Positions 6,688 through 12,892 of a stretch of DNA of 15,086 nt are shown here, piece after piece. Location of the stretch: positions 1 through 15,086 of the forward strand of contig JAHDGO010000021.1 of NCBI GenBank assembly GCA_020627605.1, in the 5' to 3' direction. Both the position numbers and the translations under genes were made by a program. The first letter of the stretch is position 1. Each line of letters starts with the position of its first letter. The notes beneath the pieces are model-generated. The model did not search any database. It was not told the DNA's origin and was given only the letters and a program-made list of their open reading frames with translations. This stretch comes from Yoonia sp. (lineage in GTDB: Bacteria > Pseudomonadota > Alphaproteobacteria > Rhodobacterales > Rhodobacteraceae).

Positions 6688-7559
6688 CGCGTCGGTACGG
6701 GCTCCTCGCCCCTGTAATCATAAAACCCGCGTTTGGTTTTCCGGCCAAGCCACCCGGCCTCGACGTATTTGGTCAGGAGCGGGCAGGGCCGGTATTTCGT
6801 ATCAGCCAGCCCATCGTGCAGCACGTTCATGATCGCAAGACAGGTGTCCAGCCCGATGAAATCCGCCAGTTCCAGCGGGCCCATCGGATGGTTGGCGCCC
6901 AGTTTCAGCGAAGTATCAATGGATTTGACCGACCCGACGCCTTCGTAGAGCGTGTAGATCGCCTCATTGATCATCGGCATCAGGATGCGATTGACGATGA
7001 AGGCGGGAAAATCCTCTGCCGTGGCAGAGGTCTTGCCCAGCCGTTCGACAACGCCGTGGCAGGCCTTGAACGTCGCCTCATCGGTGGCGATGCCCCGGAT
7101 CAATTCGACCAGCTGCATGATCGGGACGGGGTTCATGAAGTGAAAGCCCATGAACTTCTCAGGCCGGTCCGTGCGAGAGGCAAGGCGTGTGATTGAAATG
7201 GAAGAGGTGTTCGACGTCAGGATCGTTTCCGGCTTCAGGTGCGGCACCAGATCCTCAAAAATGGCCTGTTTGACTGTTTCACGCTCTGTCGCGGCCTCGA
7301 TGATCAGGTCAGTGGGGCCAAGGTCCGTCAGGGTCTGGGTGGTCGCGATCCGGCCCAATGCGGCGGCCTTGTCATCGGCGCTGATCAAATCTTTGCCGAC
7401 TTGACGTTCCAGATTGCGGTCGATCAGGGCGACGGCCGCGTCCAGCGCCTCGGCGCTGATATCCGTCATCAAGACGTCATAGCCCGCCAGCGCAAAGACA
7501 TGGGCGATGCCGTTGCCCATCTGGCCAGCGCCCACAATGCCCACTTTCTCGATCGCCAT
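6684..7559 (-). CDS. 3-hydroxybutyryl-CoA dehydrogenase
   Basis: NAD(P)-dependent oxidation or reduction of 3-hydroxyacyl-CoA and acetoacetyl-CoA species in fatty acid and polyhydroxybutyrate-related metabolism. The 291-residue protein has an N-terminal Rossmann fold with VGIVGAGQMGNG (6-17), then the SNTSS segment (116-120) with the conserved serine. The catalytic H140 lies in GFHFMNPVP, E152 in VELIRG, and N190 in VNRILMPM. The C-terminal dimerisation domain ends GWLGRKTKRGFYDY. I place the start at 7559 (MAIEKVGI), not at the longer in-frame ATG at 7637, because AAGGG precedes it closely and the family begins there. Commonly named hbdA, fadB2 or paaH; the true physiological role cannot be fixed from sequence. 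Downstream etfAB would fit an acyl-CoA oxidation setting. Confidence 0.93.
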   Translation of the reverse strand: MAIEKVGIVGAGQMGNGIAHVFALAGYDVLMTDISAEALDAAVALIDRNLERQVGKDLISADDKAAALGRIATTQTLTDLGPTDLIIEAATERETVKQAIFEDLVPHLKPETILTSNTSSISITRLASRTDRPEKFMGFHFMNPVPIMQLVELIRGIATDEATFKACHGVVERLGKTSATAEDFPAFIVNRILMPMINEAIYTLYEGVGSVKSIDTSLKLGANHPMGPLELADFIGLDTCLAIMNVLHDGLADTKYRPCPLLTKYVEAGWLGRKTKRGFYDYRGEEPVPTR

Positions 7560-7715
7560 GCCGCACCCTTTCCCGTTTGCGCTGCACCATAGGCCCGTGG
7601 CGGCGGCGGCTTCAAGGTGGATCGGCCGCAAAGGCAAAGATCACTGTGCGGATTCATCATTTGGCAAATTATTGCGCCGAAACTGGCACTGCTTGACAGA
7701 GGGACAGCGCCAAGG
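7560..7715. promoter_or_regulatory. Divergent promoter region between the dehydrogenase and the DUF6473-type gene
   Basis: These 156 bases separate two divergently transcribed genes and must hold both promoters. Ribosome-binding sites are clear: AAGGG for the minus-strand gene and GAGGGA (about 7699-7704) for the plus-strand one. I could not pick out convincing promoter boxes or an operator repeat. Confidence 0.4.
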
Positions 7716-8561
7716 ATGAAGCAGGAAACCATCGAAACGGGCGAATTGTCATATGCGCCCTGCCGTTATCCGGGATCGCGGATGCTGTTCCGTGGCCCGC
7801 GCAAACGCCTCGATATGCCATACATGGCGTTTCTCGGCGGCACGGAAACTTACGGCAAATTCATCGAAAAGCCCTTTCCCATGCTGGTTGAAAAGGCCAT
7901 GCGCCAGCCCTGTGTCAACTTCGGTTGCGTTAATGGCGGGATTGATGTGTTTCTCAAGGATGGCACGGTCCTCGACATTTGTCAGAAGGCTGAAATGACC
8001 GTGTTGCAGATCATGGGCGCGCAGAACCTGTCCAACCGGTTCTATGCTGTGCATCCACGCCGCAACGACCGGTTTCAAAGCGCCTCGACCGTGCTGCGGG
8101 CCATTTATCATGACGTCGATTTTGCCGATTTCAGCTTCAACCGGCAGATGCTGACCGCCCTGCACAGCCAGTCACTCGACCGGTTCGAAACCGTCGTAAA
8201 CGAGTTGCGCGAGGCGTGGAGCGCGCGCATGAAAACCCTGATCGGCCTGATCGGCGAACGCTGCCTCCTTTTGTGGTTCTCAGAGGACAGGGTTTGCGAC
8301 GACCACTGGTCGGACCGGCCCAATCAGTTGCAGACCGATCCGCTGTTCATCACCGCATCCATGATTGATGAGCTGCGGCCGCTGGTGAAAAAAGTGGTTG
8401 TGGTAAACCCTTCGGAGACTGCAATCGGGCAGGGGACGAAGGGCATGTTCTTTCCACCATCACAGTTGAAGACTGCGTCGGAAATGCTGGGTCCCGAATG
8501 CCATGTGGAAGCCGCGCGCGCACTGATCCCCGGGATCAGGGATAACCTTTACAGCATTTGA
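7716..8561 (+). CDS. DUF6473-type protein, possible SGNH-hydrolase-like fold
   Basis: A 281-residue protein that I recognise as resembling the Rhodobacteraceae family annotated DUF6473; its function is unknown. Conserved-looking blocks are PCRYPGSRMLFRGPR (15-29), LGGTETYGKF (40-49), VNFGCVNGGID (67-77), VLQIMGAQNLSNRFY (96-110) and AVHPRRNDRF (111-120). The order GG-T-E-T-Y-G, then VNFG..N.G, then GAQN, with ECHVEAA near the C-terminus, imitates blocks I, II, III and V of SGNH hydrolases, with Thr in place of the nucleophilic Ser. That reading is my inference. I chose ATG 7716 over the upstream in-frame ATG at 7617, which would reach into the divergent gene's 5' region. No signal peptide or membrane helix is evident. 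Confidence 0.75.
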   Translation: MKQETIETGELSYAPCRYPGSRMLFRGPRKRLDMPYMAFLGGTETYGKFIEKPFPMLVEKAMRQPCVNFGCVNGGIDVFLKDGTVLDICQKAEMTVLQIMGAQNLSNRFYAVHPRRNDRFQSASTVLRAIYHDVDFADFSFNRQMLTALHSQSLDRFETVVNELREAWSARMKTLIGLIGERCLLLWFSEDRVCDDHWSDRPNQLQTDPLFITASMIDELRPLVKKVVVVNPSETAIGQGTKGMFFPPSQLKTASEMLGPECHVEAARALIPGIRDNLYSI

Positions 8562-8636
8562 CATGACAACCGGTTGTGCGACAGCAATGCTGGCATTGGG
8601 TATCGCAACGACGGTCCCCTAAGTCCCTTATAACGC

Positions 8637-8668
8637 AAAAAAGGCCCGCAGTTCCCTGCAGGCCTTTT
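8637..8668. terminator. Bidirectional rho-independent terminator
   Basis: A stem of AAAAGGCC (8639-8646) and GGCCTTTT (8661-8668) encloses an inner stem GCAG/CTGC with loop TTCC (8648-8659), with a C-A mismatch between the two. A-tract on the left and T-tract on the right make it work on both strands. It lies between the convergent ends of the DUF6473-type gene and etfA. Confidence 0.85.
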
Positions 8669-8689
8669 CAATCGTCAGGCTGATCAATC

Positions 8690-9616
8690 TCAGAGTTTCT
8701 CGGTCAGCTCTGGGACGGCCTCGAAAAGGTCGGCGACAAGACCGTAGTCAGCCACCTGGAAAATCGGGGCCTCTTCGTCCTTGTTGATCGCAACGATGAT
8801 CTTGCTGTCCTTCATACCGGCCAAGTGCTGGATCGCACCCGAGATGCCAACAGCAACGTAAAGATCAGGTGCAACGACCTTGCCGGTCTGACCGACCTGC
8901 CAGTCGTTCGGGGCGTAGCCGCTGTCCACGGCAGCGCGCGAGGCACCAACGGCGGCGTTCAGCTTGTCAGCCAGTTTTTCGATCAGGGCAAAGTCGTCTT
9001 CGGACCCTACACCACGACCGCCGGACACAACAACGCCCGCTGACGTCAGCTCTGGACGGTCAGAGGCCGCAACCTTGTCCTCGACCCATTCAGACAGACC
9101 CGGATCACCGGCAGCGCCGATGTTTTCCACGGCGGCAGACCCGCCCATGCCAGCGGCGTCAAAACCTGCGGTGCGGATTGTCATGACCTTCTTGTCGTCG
9201 GACGATTTCACGGTCTGGATCGCGTTGCCGGCGTAGATCGGGCGCTCGAACGTGTCGGCGTCAACCACGGCTGTCACCTCGGAAATCACCATTGCGTCCA
9301 GCAGGGCCGCCACGCGTGGCATCACGTTCTTGGCGTCTGTTGTGCCGGGGGCCACGATGTGGCTGTAGTCGCCAGCCAGAGACACGATCAGGTCCGCTGT
9401 GGGTTCAGCCAGACGGTGGCCCAGAACAGCATCCTCGGCGCAGAGCACCTTTGCGACGCCGTCAATCTTCGCGGCTTCAGCCGCGGCCGCAGATGCAGAG
9501 GCACCGGCGCAGAGAACGGTGACATCCCCCAAGGATTGCACCGCAGACACGGCCTTTGCGGTTGCGTCAACGGCCAATGCGCCGTCGGTCACTTCACCAA
9601 TCAGAAGTACAGCCAT
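8690..9616 (-). CDS. etfA: Electron transfer flavoprotein, alpha subunit
   Basis: FAD-carrying subunit of ETF, which takes electrons from acyl-CoA and related dehydrogenases and passes them to ETF-ubiquinone oxidoreductase. At 308 residues it is full length. The N-terminal domain (about 1-190) leads to the FAD domain, with [14 protein letters not shown] (197-209), [24 protein letters not shown] (241-264, key residues Q243, T244, G245, K246, H264) and [16 protein letters not shown] (277-292). The ATG overlaps the etfB stop by one base (TAATG), so the two subunits are translationally coupled. The gene ends 22 bases before the shared terminator. Confidence 0.96.
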   Translation of the reverse strand: MAVLLIGEVTDGALAVDATAKAVSAVQSLGDVTVLCAGASASAAAAEAAKIDGVAKVLCAEDAVLGHRLAEPTADLIVSLAGDYSHIVAPGTTDAKNVMPRVAALLDAMVISEVTAVVDADTFERPIYAGNAIQTVKSSDDKKVMTIRTAGFDAAGMGGSAAVENIGAAGDPGLSEWVEDKVAASDRPELTSAGVVVSGGRGVGSEDDFALIEKLADKLNAAVGASRAAVDSGYAPNDWQVGQTGKVVAPDLYVAVGISGAIQHLAGMKDSKIIVAINKDEEAPIFQVADYGLVADLFEAVPELTEKL

Positions 9617-10374
9617 TACACAGCCCCCGCTTCTTTGAGTTTCTCGACAAGCTCATCAACAGAGCCGACAATGATCCCCGCTTTGCGCGCGTCTGGCTCG
9701 GTCGTGCCGACGATGGACAGCCGTGGGGTGACATCAACGCCGTAGTCGGCGGGCGTCTTTTCATCCAGCGGCTTTTTCTTGGCCTTCATGATATTGGGCA
9801 GCGAGGCATAGCGCGGTTCGTTCAGGCGCAGATCGACGGTTACGATTGTCGGCATCTTGACCTTGATGGTCTGCAGACCGCCGTCCACCTCGCGGGTGAC
9901 TGTCGCGCTGTCACCGTCCACGTCCACTTCGGATGCGAATGTGGCTTGCGACCAGCCCAGCAGGGCTGACAGCATCTGGCCGGTGGCGTTCATGTCGTTG
10001 TCGATGGCTTGCTTGCCACACAGCACCAGACCCGGGGCCTCTTCCTTGACGATTGCGGCAAGGATCTTGGCCACCGCAAGGGGTTCGATATCGTTGTGCA
10101 CGTCGTCAGCCGCCACCACCAGAATGGCGCGGTCAGCACCCATGGCGAGTGCGGTGCGCAGGGTTTCCTGGCTTTGCTTGACGCCGATGGACACCGCGAC
10201 AACCTCTTCGGCCTTTCCGGCCTCACGCAGGCGGATCGCCTCTTCGACGGCGATTTCGTCGAAAGGGTTCATCGACATTTTGACGTTTGCAAGATCGACA
10301 CCGGACCCGTCCGCCTTGACGCGGACCTTCACGTTATAGTCGATCACGCGCTTGACGGGTACGAGGACCTTCAT
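9616..10374 (-). CDS. etfB: Electron transfer flavoprotein, beta subunit
   Basis: AMP-binding partner of EtfA. The 252-residue protein starts [17 protein letters not shown] and carries [42 protein letters not shown] and the ETF-beta signature [19 protein letters not shown] (184-202). The recognition loop with its Lys run (K198, K200, K201 area) is the region that docks with dehydrogenases and is methylated in mitochondria and in some alphaproteobacteria. I start at 10374, where the family begins and GGGAGA precedes the ATG. The in-frame ATG at 10407 adds 11 residues unlike any ETF beta. Confidence 0.96.
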   Translation of the reverse strand: MKVLVPVKRVIDYNVKVRVKADGSGVDLANVKMSMNPFDEIAVEEAIRLREAGKAEEVVAVSIGVKQSQETLRTALAMGADRAILVVAADDVHNDIEPLAVAKILAAIVKEEAPGLVLCGKQAIDNDMNATGQMLSALLGWSQATFASEVDVDGDSATVTREVDGGLQTIKVKMPTIVTVDLRLNEPRYASLPNIMKAKKKPLDEKTPADYGVDVTPRLSIVGTTEPDARKAGIIVGSVDELVEKLKEAGAV

Positions 10375-10405
10375 TTGCGTTTCTCTCCCAAGAATCTGAG
10401 CGTTC

Positions 10406-10434
10406 ATTGTCTCAGCGTGTTGTTAACGCGGCAA
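10406..10434 (-). promoter_or_regulatory. Candidate sigma-70 promoter of etfBA
   Basis: Read on the minus strand, TTGCCG (10434-10429) and GACAAT (10411-10406) are 17 bases apart, each 4 of 6 to the consensus. The -10 box lies about 31 bases before the etfB ATG, leaving a leader of about 25 bases that includes GGGAGA. It is plausible, but the rest of the 164-base gap (10375-10538) showed no other signal, and no clear terminator for the gene upstream. Confidence 0.35.
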
Positions 10435-10538
10435 TAGGTGCGAAAACAGTGCAAAATCGACGCGGCAGGGGCCGCCGACGCCACGTTCTTGACGCGCGCG
10501 TCAGCCGTGACGCCGATCGTGGATAAATTCCACCGATA

Positions 10539-11111
10539 TTAGCGGTTGGCCCCCGGCACCCAAAGAACATCGTCCCTGCCGTTGTCATTTGCGATGCGGG
10601 CGGCCTGAAAACACCAGTCCGACAACCGGTTAAGATATTTGACCGCAGCGGGGTTGACCGACTCCATTGTGGCGAGTTCGACCGTCAGTCGCTCTGCCCG
10701 GCGCGAGACTGTCCGGCAAAGGTGCAGATGCGCTGCCAGCGCTGACCCGCCCGGCAGGATGAAGCTTTTCAACGGCTCCACCTGTGCGGTCATCGCGTCG
10801 ATCTGTGTCTCCAGCCGGGTCACCTGCGCGTCAGTCATGCGCAACACGGGGTATTCCGCTTCTGCATCTTTTTCCATGTCGGGCCGGCAGAGGTCGGCAC
10901 CCAGATCAAACAGATCGTTCTGGATCATGGCCAGTTGCCCGTCCATGTCGCCGCTGGCATGTAACCGCGCCATACCCACCGTCGCATTGGTTTCGTCAAC
11001 CGTGCCATAGGCCGTCACGCGCATCGCGTGTTTGGCCACCCGGCTGCCATTGCCAAGGGCTGTTTCGCCCGCATCGCCGGTCTTGGTGTAGATTTTGTTC
11101 AGTACAACCAT
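10539..11111 (-). CDS. ATP:cob(I)alamin adenosyltransferase, PduO type
   Basis: Transfers adenosyl from ATP to cob(I)alamin to give coenzyme B12 for mutases or reductases. The 190-residue protein shows the ATP-binding N-terminal loop KIYTKTGDAGETALGNGSRVAK (key residues T9, K10, T11, G12, D13, G20), GTVDETNATVG (36-46), FILPGG (118-122), the RTVSRRAER helix (133-140) and NRLSDWCF (161-168). All are hallmarks of the PduO/MMAB family. It starts 3 bases after the small membrane protein gene ends, so the two likely form an operon. The neighbourhood with etfBA suggests propionyl/methylmalonyl-CoA metabolism, but no mutase is present here. Confidence 0.93.
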   Translation of the reverse strand: MVVLNKIYTKTGDAGETALGNGSRVAKHAMRVTAYGTVDETNATVGMARLHASGDMDGQLAMIQNDLFDLGADLCRPDMEKDAEAEYPVLRMTDAQVTRLETQIDAMTAQVEPLKSFILPGGSALAAHLHLCRTVSRRAERLTVELATMESVNPAAVKYLNRLSDWCFQAARIANDNGRDDVLWVPGANR

Positions 11112-11114
11112 TGT

Positions 11115-11321
11115 TTAATTTCCCTGCCCGCGCAGCCACACAAAAATCAGGATCAGGATCACTGCGATCAGCTGCGCCCCGATCCGCCAGCGCATGATCT
11201 TGTTGGCATTCTTGCGATTGAATTCGCCGCCTTTGCCAAAGCTGCCGATGCCCAGCATCAGGATGATCAGCACGGCGGCGACCGCCAGAACCATCACCCA
11301 GAAGAACGGATCACTTGCCAT
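11115..11321 (-). CDS. Small two-helix membrane protein, HIG1-like
   Basis: A 68-residue protein with two hydrophobic helices (about 7-26 and 47-63) joined by a polar, basic loop, SFGKGGEFNRKNANKIMRWRIGAQ read in two parts. The loop has R-x-R-x3-Q (R44, R46, Q50), a match to part of the motif of HIG1/Rcf1 hypoxia-induced proteins, which in mitochondria support respiratory supercomplexes. Alphaproteobacterial relatives are annotated 'twin transmembrane protein' and are commonly adjacent to the cobalamin adenosyltransferase. The function in bacteria is unknown. Assignment to the HIG1 family is likely but rests on a short motif. Confidence 0.78.
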   Translation of the reverse strand: MASDPFFWVMVLAVAAVLIILMLGIGSFGKGGEFNRKNANKIMRWRIGAQLIAVILILIFVWLRGQGN

Positions 11322-11382
11322 TGTTGTGCTGTCCCCTTTGTTGTCCCACGCGATGTAGCAGGCACCGCGGCAAAGAAAACCC

Positions 11383-12200
11383 TCAGACCCGCAATATCAC
11401 CCAATCCAATAGCCGCGTGGGCAGCAACCGCCGGAGCGCGCCCATCAGATAGGTGGGAAATGTCACATAATAGCGTGGCTTGGGGTTTTTCGCGGTCAAT
11501 GCGCGCAGCAGTTTCCTGGTGACAGCAGAGGCGGGCAGTTCAAACGTATCCGGGCCGCTGTCGGTGTATAGCCGGTCCTTGACCTGTGCGTATTCATCCG
11601 CGCGGGCAGAGTTTTCCCAGTCGATCCATTTTTCGAAATGCGGCACGGCGTTTTGCCGGATGTTGCTGGTGACGGGCCCCGGCTCGATCAGGATGATCTT
11701 GACGCCGGTGCCCTGCATCTCGATCCGCAAGACGTCGGTCAGCCCTTCCAGTGCGTATCGACACCCCCGCGCCATTTCATCGGGACAAAGCCCAATACGG
11801 ATGAACAATTGATGATCCGGCCAGCCCCCTGGGCGCGCATGACAGGGATTACCAACCGGGTCAGTTCGTGCCAGCCAAAGAGGTTTGTTTCAAAAATCTC
11901 GCGCAGGGCAGCAACTGGCAGGTCTTCGACCGCACCGGGGCAGGCATAGGCCCCATTGTTGTATAGCGCATCAAGGCGTCCGTCCGTCGCCTCCAGCACC
12001 TCGGCCAGACCGTTCACGATGCTGTCGGGGTCGGCATAGTCGATACGGGGGCTTTCAAAGCCCTCTGACTGCAGCCGCGCACAGTCCTGCGGCTGGCGGC
12101 AACTTGCGAACACGCGCCAGCCTGCATCGCGCAGGCCGCGGGCGGCATCAAGACCGATGCCGGAAGACGCGCCAGTGATCAGGATGGATTTCTGTGTCAT
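11383..12200 (-). pseudogene. Short-chain dehydrogenase/reductase, frameshifted at the catalytic motif
   Basis: The N-terminal part (12200 to about 11766) encodes a classical SDR: TGASSGIG (9-16), NNGAY (81-85), N106 and the catalytic serine region NCSSVLGF (131-138). The C-terminal part lies in another frame (up to about 11760 down to 11383) and continues YALEGLTDVLRIE and IEPGPVTSNI, ending LDWVILRV. At the join the DNA jumps from MKWRG to YALEG, and the expected catalytic Y-x-x-x-K block (about six residues) is missing. That is a net loss of about 10 bases by comparison with the family. The first frame stops at 11739-11741. As it stands no active enzyme can be made. A true deletion and a sequence error are both possible. 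It runs in the same direction as its neighbours, and no ribosome-binding site was examined as decisive. Confidence 0.85.
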
Positions 12201-12245
12201 GCAGGATCATTGCCCTGCATGGCCACATAAAAGCAAGTGTCGGGA

Positions 12246-12758
12246 TCAGTCGCTCAGCAACCAGGCGGCCATCCAGCCGACATCGCCTGTTTCCAGCAGG
12301 CGAATCTGTGCCCAGTCATCATTGACCTTAAGGACTTCCGCCTCGGCCCCACGCGAATAGGTGTCGATGACATCATAGCCGGTGCCAGGACCATCACGCA
12401 GATTGACCCGGTTGCCGATGATATTGCGAATGTCAGCGCGGGGCAGTGCGGCTTGCGGCTGTGGCTCGCTCAGCGCGGCCTCTGTGGACAGTGACGCAGG
12501 TTGCAGCGCAGGATCATCGCCAAATGCTGCCTGAATGACTGTTCCATTGCCCTCTTCAGGCGCGATCACGGGGGCTGCGTCAACGATGACAGGCTGATCA
12601 AACGGGATCACCTCAAAGACGTCGTCTTCAGGGGCGACCGCGATCTTGGCCATACGGTTTTCTTCCCGCTCAGATGGCGGAACGAAGTCCGTGCCGCCCG
12701 ACATTTCGAAGAATGCCCAGAACAGGACAAACGTACTGGCAGTGATGACTTTTGGCAT
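12246..12758 (-). CDS. SH3b-domain protein, exported or anchored
   Basis: A 170-residue protein with a short hydrophobic N-terminus (about 4-18) that looks like a signal peptide or anchor, a long Glu/Asp/Pro/Ala-rich spacer (about 23-108) and a C-terminal SH3b domain (about 115-169: NRVNLRDGPGTGYDV ... GAEAEVL ... WAQIRL ... GDVGWMAAWLL). Bacterial SH3 domains often bind cell-wall peptides, but no enzymatic domain is attached, so a specific role is not known. The GGGGGGAG ribosome-binding site before the ATG supports this start. It is divergent from parC, separated by 134 bases. Confidence 0.85.
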   Translation of the reverse strand: MPKVITASTFVLFWAFFEMSGGTDFVPPSEREENRMAKIAVAPEDDVFEVIPFDQPVIVDAAPVIAPEEGNGTVIQAAFGDDPALQPASLSTEAALSEPQPQAALPRADIRNIIGNRVNLRDGPGTGYDVIDTYSRGAEAEVLKVNDDWAQIRLLETGDVGWMAAWLLSD

Positions 12759-12839
12759 GATGCTCCCCCCAGGGGCAAAACTTGTTACAGGCAGATGTAC
12801 TTACAACAGCGATCACAGCAGATCGGTTCCCTTGCATCA

Positions 12840-12855
12840 CGGGGAATAATCCCCG
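12840..12855. repeat. Small inverted repeat upstream of parC
   Basis: CGGGGA (12840-12845) and TCCCCG (12850-12855) form a six-pair stem with loop ATAA, in the 134-base gap between the divergent SH3b gene and parC. No T-run follows, so a terminator is unlikely. It could be a protein-binding site or chance. Confidence 0.3.
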
Positions 12856-12892
12856 CTTTACGGCAGAATCGCCTGCGGATACATCATAGCAC

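Noticed and set aside
9556..10437. Plus-strand frames across etfB (137, 160 and 142 codons)
   Set aside because: They are antisense to etfB/etfA, whose family signatures are intact.
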